Shown: positions 1 to 8,700 of the stretch, one piece after another
Layout of the letters: every line of letters begins with the position of its first letter
Position numbering within the stretch: the stretch's first letter is position 1
Source: AWTP1-13 sp963814055
GTDB taxonomy: Bacteria > Pseudomonadota > Alphaproteobacteria > Rhizobiales > Hyphomicrobiaceae
Assembly: GCA_963814055.1 (NCBI GenBank)
Contig: CAWFBJ010000002.1
Span: forward strand, 229,864-293,863
Reading direction: 5' to 3'
DNA: 64,000 nucleotides
Made by a program: the position numbers and the translations under genes
The notes under the pieces: model-generated
The model's database searches: none
What the model was told of the DNA's origin: nothing
What the model saw: only the letters and a program-made list of their open reading frames with translations

Positions 1-227
1 GGCGGCGATGCCGACCACGTCGATCCCCCGCCAGCGCCGCGTCCCGCCGGCGAGTAACATACCTGCGCTCAATTGGGGTGGGGCCGGCCGGGAGCGCGGC
101 GCATCGCTATCGCCATGGTTCCCCGAAGATAAGCATGCCGGTACAGCCCGCCACTGGCGCATGCGGCGCCGTTGTGCCAAATCGCAGGTGTGCGGACGTG
201 GGTCCGGCGCCTTTGCCTGGGGATTCA
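1..227. other. Left edge, no supported gene
   Basis: I see no convincing gene here. Open frames run through the stretch, but none has a recognisable family pattern. The in-frame upstream extension of the next gene (from an ATG at 78) lacks any transporter-like sequence. The region probably holds the promoter of the MFS gene at 228, or the end of a gene cut by the window edge. Confidence 0.4.
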
Positions 228-1388
228 ATGACCGGTCGATGGGGCATCCTTGCGGTGTTGTTCACCGTGCGCGCCACCATGGGCTTTCAGTTCCAGAGTG
301 TGGCCGCGGTTGCGCCGATCCTGACGCGGGATGCCGGCATCGGCCTCGCTGACATCGGCCTTCTGATCGGGCTTTATCTTGCGCCGGGCATGGCCATCGC
401 GCTGCCGGGTGGTGCGCTCGGCCGACGCTACGGTGACAAGCCCGCCGTGCTGGCGGGGCTCGCCCTCATGATGGTCGGTGGCTTGCTCATGGCATTCTGG
501 CCAAGCTGGTCGGCACAGGTCTGCGGCCGTCTGCTCGCCGGCCTCGGCGGCGTTCTGCTCAACGTGGTCATGTCCAAGATGGTGACGGACTGGTTCGCCG
601 GCCGCGAGATCGCCTCCGCAATGGCGATCTTCGTCAACTCATGGCCGGTCGGCATTGCGCTGGCGCTGATCGTCTTGCCGCCGGCGGGGATGGCTTACGG
701 GGTGCCGGCCGTCTATCTGATCAGTTCGGCCGCAGTGGCCCTGGGCTTCATCACTTTCGCCGCTCTTTATCGCTCGCCGCCGGCAGCAGCAGGATCGATC
801 CTGGCGGGCGCGGTGCCTACCGGCCGGGCACTCGCCGCCGTGCTTGTGGCCGGTCTGATCTGGTCGCTATTCAATGTGGCGTTCGCCATGATCTTCGGAT
901 TCGGCCCGACCATGCTCACCGAGCGAGGCTGGAGCGTTGCGGCCGCTGGGTCGGCTGTAAGCGTGGTGATGTGGCTGACGATGCTTTCCGTGCCTGCGGG
1001 CGGTTTTATGGCGGATTGGACCAAGCGACATGTCGCATTCATCGTGTGGGGCGGCGTCCTGTTTGCAGCGGCCTTGGTGTTTGCCGCCCGCACGGAAGCC
1101 ACGCTCGCAAGTTTCGTTGTCCTCGGCATCGTCTGCGGGCTGCCTGCGGGCCCGATCATGAGCCTGCCGGCCCGCGTTCTGGAGCCGGCGACCCGTGCCG
1201 TTGGCATGGGTATCTTCTTCACCGTGTTCTACGTCGGCATGTTCGTTGCGCCCGCCGTCGCCGGCTGGCTTGCCATCAAGCTTGGTGGTGCAAGCGTCGC
1301 CTTCGATTTCGGCGCAGCAGCCTTGCTGTGTGCGGCCCTGCTGGCATGGGCTTTCCCATTGCTCGCAAATCAGCGCCCTCGGCAATAG
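228..1388 (+). CDS. Major facilitator superfamily transporter
   Basis: This 386-residue integral inner-membrane protein has the hydrophobic rhythm of a 12-helix MFS permease. The first helix begins a few residues after the start, and a charged loop 2-3 (GRRYGDKPAV) matches the MFS signature between helices 2 and 3. I chose the ATG at 228 over the in-frame ATG at 78 because the extra 50 residues are Pro/Arg-rich, unlike any membrane segment, and because the shorter length is typical for the family. Substrate is unknown; the general pattern resembles cyanate/nitrate-type or CynX-like MFS members, but that is a guess. It stands alone, with a frameshifted gene downstream. Confidence 0.8.
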   Translation: MTGRWGILAVLFTVRATMGFQFQSVAAVAPILTRDAGIGLADIGLLIGLYLAPGMAIALPGGALGRRYGDKPAVLAGLALMMVGGLLMAFWPSWSAQVCGRLLAGLGGVLLNVVMSKMVTDWFAGREIASAMAIFVNSWPVGIALALIVLPPAGMAYGVPAVYLISSAAVALGFITFAALYRSPPAAAGSILAGAVPTGRALAAVLVAGLIWSLFNVAFAMIFGFGPTMLTERGWSVAAAGSAVSVVMWLTMLSVPAGGFMADWTKRHVAFIVWGGVLFAAALVFAARTEATLASFVVLGIVCGLPAGPIMSLPARVLEPATRAVGMGIFFTVFYVGMFVAPAVAGWLAIKLGGASVAFDFGAAALLCAALLAWAFPLLANQRPRQ

Positions 1389-1512
1389 CTGCTCCAATAG
1401 GTGCATCCACTCCGCGCGGCCAAGCCCCAGGTGCCCGCATTTGAGTCCAATCGTGCTGGCCTACTGTTCGGCATCGGTGGGGTGATGGGAAGCCGAGGGA
1501 GTTTCAGGATGC

Positions 1513-2098
1513 GTGTGGTCACGTTCGTGCCGCCACGTTGCGGCCCTCGGTCTGTTGGCAAGCTTAGCCCCGCACGAACTTGAGGCCGCCACGCCGATCT
1601 CTCTGCAAAAGGACGGCGCGCTTGCGGTGGCGGGACGTTCGCTCCGCTGCCCGAACACGCGTGCGGTTTTGGATGTGGCGTCTGCCCAATCTCGGTTTGG
1701 CGGCACGAGGTGTCGTTGTTTTCAATCCGCGGCTGCTCAATCGTCAAACAGACACCGTGCGCCTCTTCGTCTTCCATCACGAGTGCGGTCATCATCATGT
1801 CGGTGGCAGCGAGACAGGTGCCGACTGCTGGGCAGTGAAGCAGGGTGTCCGGCAAGGCTGGCTCGACCGCCAGGGGCTTAGCGAGGTGTGCCGTTCCTTT
1901 GGCAATGCGCCGGAGACACCCACACATCCTTCGGCCGCTAGACGTTGCGCCAGTCTCGATCAGTGTTTCGCCAACATCACCGTCGCGCAGACCCAGCGGA
2001 CAAAGGCGGTTGCGGCCAAGGCCTACTCCGCCGGCACACCGATGGCGCCCCCGGTGCTGATCTCTGGTCCAACTCTAGTGCGTGACGGCAAGGAGTGA
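1513..2098 (+). CDS. Putative secreted HECGH metalloprotein, frameshifted
   Basis: A GTG start at 1513 gives a signal-peptide-like N terminus (hydrophobic ALGLLASLAP stretch), then about 35 residues with a Cys. The reading frame must move by one base near 1675, where an apparent extra g sits in 'gatgtggcgtctg'. Removing it joins the first part to RLPNLGLAARGVVVFNP and a metal-site-like FHHECGHHHVG, followed by GADCWAVKQGVRQGWL. The corrected length is 585 bases, about 194 residues. HECGHH resembles an HExxH zinc-protease helix with a downstream acidic/Cys segment, so a zinc peptidase-like or metal-binding exported protein is plausible. No specific peptidase family is recognised. Confidence 0.55.
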
Positions 2099-2287
2099 TC
2101 GCAGGAAGCGCTGACGCTGGCGTGTGCCTCGCGTATGCCGCGCTGCCGACATGCAGTGCGGATTGCAGGCCGCAGCGCAATTCCTGAGGGTCCTGCCCAA
2201 GCATTAACCAGCGCCTTTGCACTGGGACCATGGTACGCGTTAACGCGCCGCCTTGTGGCGAGACGCAGTCGGCGCTATGCGAGACGC

Positions 2288-2881
2288 ATGCTGGACCATC
2301 TGAAAGCAAGCAACCGGGCCTGGGCCGAGCGCAAGATTGCCGCCGACCCTGGTTTTTTCAAGCGCCTGGAAGGGCAGCAGGCGCCCCAGTACCTGTGGAT
2401 CGGCTGCGCCGATAGCCGGGTTCCAGCCAACGAGATCGTGGACCTTGATCCGGGCGAACTCTTCGTGCACCGCAACGTCGCCAATCTCGCGCCGCCGCAG
2501 GATGCCAACTACCTGTCGGTGCTTCAGTTCGCCATCGATGTGCTGAAGGTGAAGCACATCATGGTCGTCGGCCACTACGGTTGCGGCGGCATTGCCGCCG
2601 CCATCGACGGCAAGCGGCGCGGCCTCGTGGACCATTGGCTGCATCCCATACGCGAGGTCTTCCAGGACCATCGCGCCGAGCTGGATGCGATTGCCAGCGA
2701 GCGGGCGCGCCACGACCGGCTGTGCGAGCTCAATGTGATACGCCAGGTGCGCAACGTCGCGTCCGACGTCTTCGTGCAGGACGCGTGGACGCGCGGCCAG
2801 GACGTCTCCGTCCACGGCTGGGTGTATTCGCTGTCCAACGGCCTGGTGAACGATCTCAAGGTGACGGTCAGCCGGTCATAG
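2288..2881 (+). CDS. can: Beta-class carbonic anhydrase
   Basis: The product (197 residues) interconverts CO2 and bicarbonate using a zinc ion. The beta-class ligand set is visible: GCADSRVP near residues 37-44 supplies the first Cys and the Asp/Arg dyad, and GHYGCGG near residue 96 supplies the His and second Cys. Length fits the bacterial Can/CynT family. The ATG at 2288 gives the canonical MLDHLKASNRAW N terminus; the longer in-frame opening from 2135 adds an Arg-rich tail not seen in the family. It appears to be a single-gene unit, convergent with the molybdoenzyme gene on the other strand. Confidence 0.93.
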   Translation: MLDHLKASNRAWAERKIAADPGFFKRLEGQQAPQYLWIGCADSRVPANEIVDLDPGELFVHRNVANLAPPQDANYLSVLQFAIDVLKVKHIMVVGHYGCGGIAAAIDGKRRGLVDHWLHPIREVFQDHRAELDAIASERARHDRLCELNVIRQVRNVASDVFVQDAWTRGQDVSVHGWVYSLSNGLVNDLKVTVSRS

Positions 2882-2902
2882 CGGCTGGACGCAGGCGCGC
2901 TC

Positions 2903-3679
2903 TCAAAGGCCGCTGAACCAGTTGTAGCCCTGATCTTCCCAGTAGCCGCCCGTGTAGTTGTTCAGCACGGCCATGCCGATCACGAACTTGGGGTTCTTGA
3001 ACCCGAGCTTGGTCGGGATGCGGATGCGCAGCGGGAAACCGAGCCGCGTCGGCAGGATCTGATCGTCGAACTTGAACGTCATCTGCGTCTGCGGATGCAG
3101 CGCGGTCGCCATGTCGATCGAGCTCGAATAGCCCTCCGAGCACGTGAAGTGCACATACTTGGCGCGCGTGTCCGCGCCGATGCGGGTCAGAAATTCGCGC
3201 AGCGGCGTGCCCGTCCATTTGCCGACTGCGCTCCAGCCTTCGACGCAGATGAGGCGCGTAATCTGCGTCTCCTGCGGCAGCGCATAGAGCTGCTCCAGTG
3301 TCCACGGCTGCTTGTTCTCGATCAGGCCGTCGACGATCAGCCGGTACATCTCCTCGTCGATGTCGGGCGCGGCGGCTTCCGGATAGAAGCCGTTGAACGG
3401 GAATGGGCGCGTGATGGCGCTTTCGGGATAGGTCTGCGCCCGGCGATTAGGGTTGAACAGACGCGCCTGCACCCAATCGTTGAACTCGGATACCTTGCGC
3501 AGCGCGGTTTCGGCCGACAGGCCGTCGGTGATGGTGCATCCGGTCAGTAACGCCAATCCACCCACGCTCGCCGCATTACGCAGAAACAGCCGGCGTGACG
3601 GATCGGGCAGCAGCCTGGCCGCCTCTTTGACGAGGAGCTTGGGATCGACGCCCTCGATTGGTGCTCGCGATCGGCGCAT
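2903..3679 (-). CDS. Sulfite-oxidase-fold molybdopterin oxidoreductase, exported
   Basis: This 258-residue protein has a twin-arginine-like signal around residues 27-50 (PSRRLFLRNA followed by a hydrophobic run ending LLTGC), so it is probably exported folded by Tat and possibly lipidated. The mature part matches the SUOX/YedY molybdopterin domain: RLICVEGWS holds the Cys that ligates molybdenum, and YVHFTCSEGYSSSIDM and FPLRIRIPTKLGFKNPKF are typical cofactor-pocket segments. It lies 9 bases downstream of a cytochrome b561-like gene, so the pair should work as a periplasmic molybdoenzyme with its membrane electron partner. Substrate is unknown (sulfite, or methionine-sulfoxide repair as in MsrPQ, are possibilities). 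Confidence 0.85.
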   Translation of the reverse strand: MRRSRAPIEGVDPKLLVKEAARLLPDPSRRLFLRNAASVGGLALLTGCTITDGLSAETALRKVSEFNDWVQARLFNPNRRAQTYPESAITRPFPFNGFYPEAAAPDIDEEMYRLIVDGLIENKQPWTLEQLYALPQETQITRLICVEGWSAVGKWTGTPLREFLTRIGADTRAKYVHFTCSEGYSSSIDMATALHPQTQMTFKFDDQILPTRLGFPLRIRIPTKLGFKNPKFVIGMAVLNNYTGGYWEDQGYNWFSGL

Positions 3680-3688
3680 GAGCTTCCT

Positions 3689-4318
3689 TCAGCGCCCGCG
3701 GATCATAGCGCGCAGACTCTTGGGCACCAGAAAAGCCATCACCACATGCACAACCACGAACGCAACGATGGCAGCCATGGCCAAGAAATGCACCAGCCGG
3801 GTTGCTTCGTAGCCGCCGAACAGCGCCGTCAACTCCCTGAGCTGCACCGGCTTCCAGAGCGCAAAACCAGATGCGACGATCACCACGCCTGCAAGCAGCA
3901 CGCCTGTATAGAGCGCTTTCTGCACGGCATTGTAGAGGCCGAGATCATCGTAATTGAGTCGCCCCGTCATCGCCGCGCGCAGGTCGCGCAAAATCTCACT
4001 CGCGCGGATCGGTAGCAACTTGTGGCGGAATCTGCCGGTGGCGAGCCCCAGCGTCACGTAGACGAGACCGTTAATGATCAGCAGCCACATGGCGGCAAAG
4101 TGCCAGAGCAGTGCTCCGGCCAGCCAGCCGCCGATGGTCATGCTTTGCGGAAACGTGAACCCGAACAGCGGTGATGCATTATAGATCTGCCAGCCCGAGC
4201 CGATCATGACCAGCATGGCCACGGCATTGATCCAATGCGTGATGCGCACATAGAGCGGATGAATGACGGAGCGCCCAACCGTCCCAAACTCCTCGTTTGT
4301 CTCGGCAACGCTCATCAT
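3689..4318 (-). CDS. Cytochrome b561-family membrane protein
   Basis: This 209-residue inner-membrane protein has about four to five hydrophobic helices and conserved histidines placed for two b-type haems: H in VRITHWINAV near the N terminus, LLWHFAAMW in the second helix, and RLVHFLAMAA plus VVVHVVMAF near the C terminus. This is the layout of the Ni/Fe-hydrogenase b-subunit / cytochrome b561 family. The start is one of two adjacent ATGs (4318 or 4315) after a gagga ribosome site. It is followed at 9 bases by the molybdopterin oxidoreductase, whose electrons it most likely exchanges with the quinone pool, taking the role of MsrQ in the MsrPQ system. Confidence 0.82.
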   Translation of the reverse strand: MMSVAETNEEFGTVGRSVIHPLYVRITHWINAVAMLVMIGSGWQIYNASPLFGFTFPQSMTIGGWLAGALLWHFAAMWLLIINGLVYVTLGLATGRFRHKLLPIRASEILRDLRAAMTGRLNYDDLGLYNAVQKALYTGVLLAGVVIVASGFALWKPVQLRELTALFGGYEATRLVHFLAMAAIVAFVVVHVVMAFLVPKSLRAMIRGR

Positions 4319-4408
4319 TCCTCGCGGATCGACCCGAAGGTATAGAAGAACGGGACTAAACGGGGCTGCCAGAGCGTTTACTGGGCATCACACTTTCGGG
4401 AGGTCGCC

Positions 4409-5023
4409 ATGTCGCGTGCATTGGTCCAGCGCTTGCTCGGAATATTCGCTGTCGGTTTCGTTATCGCCACGCCCTTGGCGTGGGCGCAAGATACGGTACG
4501 GGTGCGCGGCACCATTGATCGGGTCGATGGCGACACGTATGTCGTCAAGGCCCGCGACGGCGCGGAGCTCAAGCTGAAGCTGGCGCCCAATGCTCAGGTG
4601 GTGTCGCTCATCCAGGCTTCTCTTGCCGACATCAAGCAAGGCTCCTACGTGGGCGTCGCCGGCATGCCGCTGGCGGACGGCAGCCAGAAGGCGCTGGAAG
4701 TGCACATTTTCCCCGAGGCCATGCGCGGCGTCGGCGACGGCCACCGCGGGTGGGATCTGCAGCCGTCGAGCACCATGACCAACGGCAACGTCGAGCAGAC
4801 GTCGACTTCGAGCGACGGCCAAGTGCTAACGCTCAAATACAAGGACGGCGAGAGGAAGATCGTGGTGCCGCCCGGCATTCCCATCGTCGCCTACGTGCCG
4901 GGTGAGGTGGGCGAGTTGAAGGCGGGAGCCCGCATCTTCATCAGCGCAGCTAACAAGCAACCGGACGGCACATTGCAGGCAGCGCGGGTGAATGTCGGCC
5001 GCGGTGTCGCTCCACCGATGTAA
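4409..5023 (+). CDS. Secreted beta-rich protein of unknown function
   Basis: The product has 204 residues, with a clear Sec signal peptide (hydrophobic IFAVGFVIATPLAWA, cleavage after AWA-Q). The mature part has short beta strands and two similar halves: VRVRGTIDRVDGDTYVVKA and a later VLTLKYKDGERKIVVPPG, resembling the OB-like repeats of DUF5666-type periplasmic proteins. It is divergent from the cytochrome b561/molybdoenzyme pair, with about 90 bases between the two starts, so a shared control region is likely. A start at 4409 is supported by gggaggtc just upstream. Function is not known; the context suggests a periplasmic accessory to the redox pair. Confidence 0.7.
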   Translation: MSRALVQRLLGIFAVGFVIATPLAWAQDTVRVRGTIDRVDGDTYVVKARDGAELKLKLAPNAQVVSLIQASLADIKQGSYVGVAGMPLADGSQKALEVHIFPEAMRGVGDGHRGWDLQPSSTMTNGNVEQTSTSSDGQVLTLKYKDGERKIVVPPGIPIVAYVPGEVGELKAGARIFISAANKQPDGTLQAARVNVGRGVAPPM

Positions 5024-5168
5024 GCAACTCCTGCCCATCGGAATTCTGTGCGACGTGCCCGGTCGGGGCTGTCTGGAGAATCGCTTCTGAATTCGCAGCC
5101 GCATGCAAGACTGCGCGCGGCCGGGCAAATCGCTTACCCACTGTGCGTGGACTTGCAGTGGGGGAAGA

Positions 5169-6059
5169 ATGACGCAGTTCCTTGCCGTATCGAACAGAAA
5201 AGGCGGTGTCGGCAAATCGACCATCTCCATCATGCTGGCGCATGCCGCGGCGTCCTGGGGCCGGCAGAAGGTGCTGGTGATGGACCTCGATACGCAATGC
5301 AATGCCTCCCTTATGCTGGTCGGCGGCGAAGGCTGGGAGAAGGCGTCACGGGCCGGCCACACCATCGCCGACTATTTCTACGACCGCTTCGAGAAGGTGG
5401 CCGAGGATGAATCCGCCTACGTGCTGAACAACGTCGGCGACGTCGCGCACGGACGGTTCTTCGCCGGTCGCGTGTCCCTTCTGCCGGGATCGCAGCGGCT
5501 CGAGGACATCCAGAGCGAGTTGTTCGTGATGCAGTCCTCCAAGCGGGAACTGCACGCCGATGCGGTGGCGGTGCAGGTGCGCGGCCGCATGAAGCGGCTG
5601 ATGAAGCACTTCGGCATGGACTTCGATCTCGTCATCCTCGATTGCCCGCCCGGCCTATCCTTCGCGGCGCTGGCGGCGCTCGACCTGGCCGACCACATCG
5701 TCGTGCCGTTCCGGCCCGATTTCGTCTCGCAGTTCGCCCTGGACCGAGTCGCCCAGTTGATCGAGAAGGTGGAGACAGCCGAGCAGCTGGCTTCCATTCC
5801 CTTCGGTGAGCGGCGCTATTCCTGCCTGCCCAACTACCTCAAGGGCGACGGCCACGAGCGGCTGCTGATCGACCAGCTCGCCCTCGATCATCCCCTGTTG
5901 ACGACGCGACTGCCGGTCCTGGACAGCATTGCGCGGTCCTTCGATTGGGACGAGACTAAGAAGAGCATGGAGCAGAAGTTCGCGGATGCGCTGCCGCATC
6001 TGCGCAAGCTGCACGGTGAGGTGTTCGGCGTGCCCCAGCTGCGCGCCAAATCAGCCTAG
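5169..6059 (+). CDS. ParA-family ATPase, orphan
   Basis: This 296-residue deviant-Walker ATPase has the ParA/MinD motif KGGVGKST near residue 12, the Walker A' DLDTQCNAS near residue 40 and the Walker B segment LVILDCPPG near residue 155. Such proteins position DNA or protein cargo by ATP-dependent dimerisation on the nucleoid or membrane. There is no ParB gene, no parS-like cluster and no replication gene nearby, so this is unlikely to be the chromosomal segregation locus. It is followed after 8 bases by a small gene of unknown function that is probably its partner. The start at 5169 gives the canonical MTQFLAVSNRKGG N terminus. Confidence 0.85.
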   Translation: MTQFLAVSNRKGGVGKSTISIMLAHAAASWGRQKVLVMDLDTQCNASLMLVGGEGWEKASRAGHTIADYFYDRFEKVAEDESAYVLNNVGDVAHGRFFAGRVSLLPGSQRLEDIQSELFVMQSSKRELHADAVAVQVRGRMKRLMKHFGMDFDLVILDCPPGLSFAALAALDLADHIVVPFRPDFVSQFALDRVAQLIEKVETAEQLASIPFGERRYSCLPNYLKGDGHERLLIDQLALDHPLLTTRLPVLDSIARSFDWDETKKSMEQKFADALPHLRKLHGEVFGVPQLRAKSA

Positions 6060-6067
6060 CGGGAGAG

Positions 6068-6634
6068 ATGCGCAAGAAGACCAAAGCGCTGTCGGGGGCT
6101 TCCCAGGACGCCTATTTTCGGCGTGTCCTGAAGGCGAACCCCAGCCTGTCCGCAGACGAGCGCGACCAGCTCGTGCGCAGGCTGCGGCAGGAAGTGGCCC
6201 AGCTGCGCGTGCGCATGGAGCCGCGCAGGGAAAGCGATCCGCCGTCGGTCATTGCCGCACCTGGGGAATCGGCGGCAGCGGTCACACCGCAGTCATCTGC
6301 GGGGATCCCCGTAGAACAGGCCGCGATCCGTGACGAACCGCCACCGCCGATCCCCGAGGTGCCCGTTGCTGTCGCGTCGGTCGCCGAGCCGGCCCTGGCC
6401 GCTGAGCCCTTCGATCCCTTCTCGCCCAACATCGTCGTCGTTGTGCGTAAGTCCGGCCGTGCCGCGGCGCTCGCAGCGCTTGATGCCGTCGATAGCCTCG
6501 AAAACCTGCGCCTGCTGGCGCGCGAGCAGCGGCTCAGCGTCAGTGCCGACCTCGCCTCGGTCGCCGAGTTGCGCGCAGCCATCGTCACCGCTGCCGAGCG
6601 CCGCATCGCCAACCGCATGGCGGCCGCAAGCTGA
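6068..6634 (+). CDS. Hypothetical ParA-partner protein
   Basis: The product has 188 residues and no recognised family. An N-terminal basic helical segment (FRRVLKANPSLSADERDQL) is followed by a long Pro/Ala-rich, low-complexity linker (about residues 60-115). A C-terminal helical domain comes last, starting FDPFSPNIVVVVRKSGR, with regularly spaced Leu/Ala and resembling short DNA-binding SAP-like helices. It begins 8 bases after the ParA stop, so the two are almost certainly co-translated. The architecture (basic N-terminal peptide, flexible linker, compact C-terminal domain) is what one would expect for a ParA-activating cargo adaptor. That role is inference from position and shape only. Confidence 0.65.
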   Translation: MRKKTKALSGASQDAYFRRVLKANPSLSADERDQLVRRLRQEVAQLRVRMEPRRESDPPSVIAAPGESAAAVTPQSSAGIPVEQAAIRDEPPPPIPEVPVAVASVAEPALAAEPFDPFSPNIVVVVRKSGRAAALAALDAVDSLENLRLLAREQRLSVSADLASVAELRAAIVTAAERRIANRMAAAS

Positions 6635-6643
6635 CGTGCCGGC

Positions 6644-7279
6644 TCAGGCCGGCTCCATCTCCCGGTCCTTCTTCGGGATGAGATCGTAGGGCAGCGCGAA
6701 GCCTGGCATTGCCTTCAGGCGCTGCGACCAGGCCTCCACGTTGGGCCAGCCGGCGATGTCCATGCCGCCTTCGGCCATGAACACCATGCGGCCCCAGCAG
6801 CCGATGTCGGCCAGCGTGCACGCGTCGCCGACCAGCCAGTGGCGCCCCTCCAGCGCCTTGTCCATGAACGTCAGAGAGGCTTCCGCGAGCGGCCGGAAGT
6901 GCGCCATCACCGCGGGATCGACGGTGCGGAAGCGGCTGAAGTGGCGCACCTTGGCGATGTTGGAGATGGCGTCGGTTTCCCATGACAGCCATTCGCGCGC
7001 CCGCCAACGGTCCTGCTCGGTCGCGCCTTCGAACTTGCCTGTGGACCGCGCCAGGTAGTCGAGGATCACGTTGGACTGCACGATCGTGAGGCCCCGATGG
7101 CGCAGCGCCGGGACCTGGCCGTAGCGGTTGACGGACAAGTAGTCGGCTGTCTTCTGCACCCCGGTCTTGAGGTTCACGGTCCGGAACGAGAACGGCACGC
7201 GCGCCAGCGCCAGGAACAATATCGGCTTGTAGGACGAGCTCGACGTGAAGCTGCCGTAGAGCGTGAAGCGATCATCCAT
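6644..7279 (-). CDS. Glutathione S-transferase family protein
   Basis: This 211-residue cytosolic protein has an N-terminal thioredoxin-like domain (MDDRFTLYGSFTSSSSYKP with a serine cluster at the usual catalytic position, and the glutathione-binding turn GQVPALRHRG followed by IVQSNVILDYLA) and an all-helical C-terminal domain. The Q-S-N-V-I-L segment is the gamma-glutamyl-binding motif. Substrate class cannot be read from sequence. It converges with the ParA-partner gene and is divergent from the SGNH hydrolase. The ATG at 7279 is the first Met of a conserved N terminus. Confidence 0.88.
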   Translation of the reverse strand: MDDRFTLYGSFTSSSSYKPILFLALARVPFSFRTVNLKTGVQKTADYLSVNRYGQVPALRHRGLTIVQSNVILDYLARSTGKFEGATEQDRWRAREWLSWETDAISNIAKVRHFSRFRTVDPAVMAHFRPLAEASLTFMDKALEGRHWLVGDACTLADIGCWGRMVFMAEGGMDIAGWPNVEAWSQRLKAMPGFALPYDLIPKKDREMEPA

Positions 7280-7376
7280 GATGTGGGCTCGTGTGTTGGT
7301 CCGTCGTCAATCCGCACTTCGCCTCAGAAGTCCAATTGATGCAAGATGGTTGGAGCAGCCGATCGAGGAGGCGCAG

Positions 7377-7925
7377 ATGCTGTCCGGTTCTAGGCCGAGC
7401 TTGCGCATTGGGGTTGTTTTGGCGCTTGCACTCGCCCTGTACGTGGTTGTGATCCCGACCATGCACGCGCAGACCGCTGTCAGGGTTGTCGCCCTCGGCG
7501 CCAGCAACACCGAGGGCTGGGGGCTTTCCCCTGAGCACGCTTATCCCGTTCGGCTGCAGGCCCTGCTCAGAGCCGCAGGCGTCGACGCTGCCGTCGCCAA
7601 CGCCGGCATCGCCGGCGACACCACGGGCGGCATGTTGGCGCGGCTCGACAGCGCGGCGCCGGCGGGCACGCACATCGTGATCCTGCAGCCAGGGACCAAT
7701 GACGAGCGCATGGGGCTCGGTGCCGAGCGGGCCGCGAATATCGAGAAGATGCGCAGCCGGCTTGCCGCCCGCAACACCAAGCTCATCGTCATCGAGAATA
7801 GCGTGCTGGATGCACTGCCCCGCAGCGAGCTGCGCGACGACGGCGTGCATTTCACGCCCGCGGGCTATGCCATCCTGGCCGAACGCATCCTCCCCGCCGT
7901 GCTCACAGCGCTGGGCAAGCAGTAA
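7377..7925 (+). CDS. SGNH/GDSL-type secreted lipase/esterase
   Basis: This 182-residue exported hydrolase has a signal peptide over roughly residues 9-31 (VVLALALALYVVVIP, then MHA-Q). The catalytic blocks are VVALGASNTEGWG (block I, where GDS is replaced by GAS with Ser kept), NAGIAGDTTGG (block II), LQPGTNDER (block III, Asn) and DDGVHFTPAGY (block V, Asp and His). It fits the arylesterase/lysophospholipase TesA-like SGNH family, acting on ester bonds in the periplasm. The ATG at 7377 follows a gaggag site; the in-frame upstream extension overlaps the divergent GST start and has no signal peptide. Confidence 0.83.
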   Translation: MLSGSRPSLRIGVVLALALALYVVVIPTMHAQTAVRVVALGASNTEGWGLSPEHAYPVRLQALLRAAGVDAAVANAGIAGDTTGGMLARLDSAAPAGTHIVILQPGTNDERMGLGAERAANIEKMRSRLAARNTKLIVIENSVLDALPRSELRDDGVHFTPAGYAILAERILPAVLTALGKQ

Positions 7926-7944
7926 GCGCCTCCGGCAGTTGCGC

Positions 7945-8700
7945 TCATCCGCCTGTGTTGGCAGCCTGCCGCTTCCGGCGCGCACGGCGGGCGAGGATGT
8001 TCAATCCCTCGACTGCCACCGAGAACGCCATCGCTGCGTAGATGTAGCCCTTGGGCACATGGGCGCCGAAACCTTCCGCCAGCAGCACCATGCCGATCAT
8101 CAGCAGGAAGCCCAGCGCCAGCATCACCACGGTCGGATTGGCGCTGATGAAGTTCGATAGCGGCGTGGCAGCGAACATCATGGCGATGACCGCGACTACC
8201 ACCGCGATCACCATGATTTCCACGTGCTGTGTCATGCCCACCGCGGTGATGATGCTGTCGATGGAGAATACGAGATCGAGCAGAATGATCTGGCCGAGCG
8301 CTGCAGCCAATCCCAATGTCGCAGTTTTTCGGTTGAAGAAGTCGGGTTCAGGATCGGGGTCGACCCGATGGTGAATCTCCTTGGTCGCCTTCCACACCAG
8401 GAACAGCCCGCCGGCGATCAAGATGAGGTCGCGCCACGAGAAGCCGTGACCGAACATGCTGAAGATCGGCGAGGTCAGCTGCACGATGATCGCAATCGTG
8501 CCAAGCAACGCCAACCGCATCACCAGCGCCAGACCGAGCCCGATACGGCGTGCAAGGGGGCGCTGGGCCTCAGGCAATTTGTTCGTCAGAATGGCAATAA
8601 AAATGAGGTTGTCGATGCCGAGGATGACCTCCATTGCGATCAACGTCACCAGTGCGGCCCAGGCAGCGGGATCGGCGGCAAGCGTCAGCAGGTCACCCAT
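7945..8700 (-). CDS. TerC family integral membrane protein
   Basis: This 251-residue protein has seven or so transmembrane helices. The TerC hallmark acidic residues are present inside helices: EVILGIDNLIFIAIL near residue 23 and DLVFSIDSIITAVGM near residue 145. A charged loop KEIHHRVDPDPEPDFF lies mid-protein. TerC-fold proteins have been linked to manganese export and tellurite resistance and to metalation of exported proteins; which applies here cannot be told. It is a monocistronic gene ending 19 bases from the SGNH hydrolase on the opposite strand, so the two converge. Confidence 0.88.
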   Translation of the reverse strand: MGDLLTLAADPAAWAALVTLIAMEVILGIDNLIFIAILTNKLPEAQRPLARRIGLGLALVMRLALLGTIAIIVQLTSPIFSMFGHGFSWRDLILIAGGLFLVWKATKEIHHRVDPDPEPDFFNRKTATLGLAAALGQIILLDLVFSIDSIITAVGMTQHVEIMVIAVVVAVIAMMFAATPLSNFISANPTVVMLALGFLLMIGMVLLAEGFGAHVPKGYIYAAMAFSVAVEGLNILARRARRKRQAANTGG

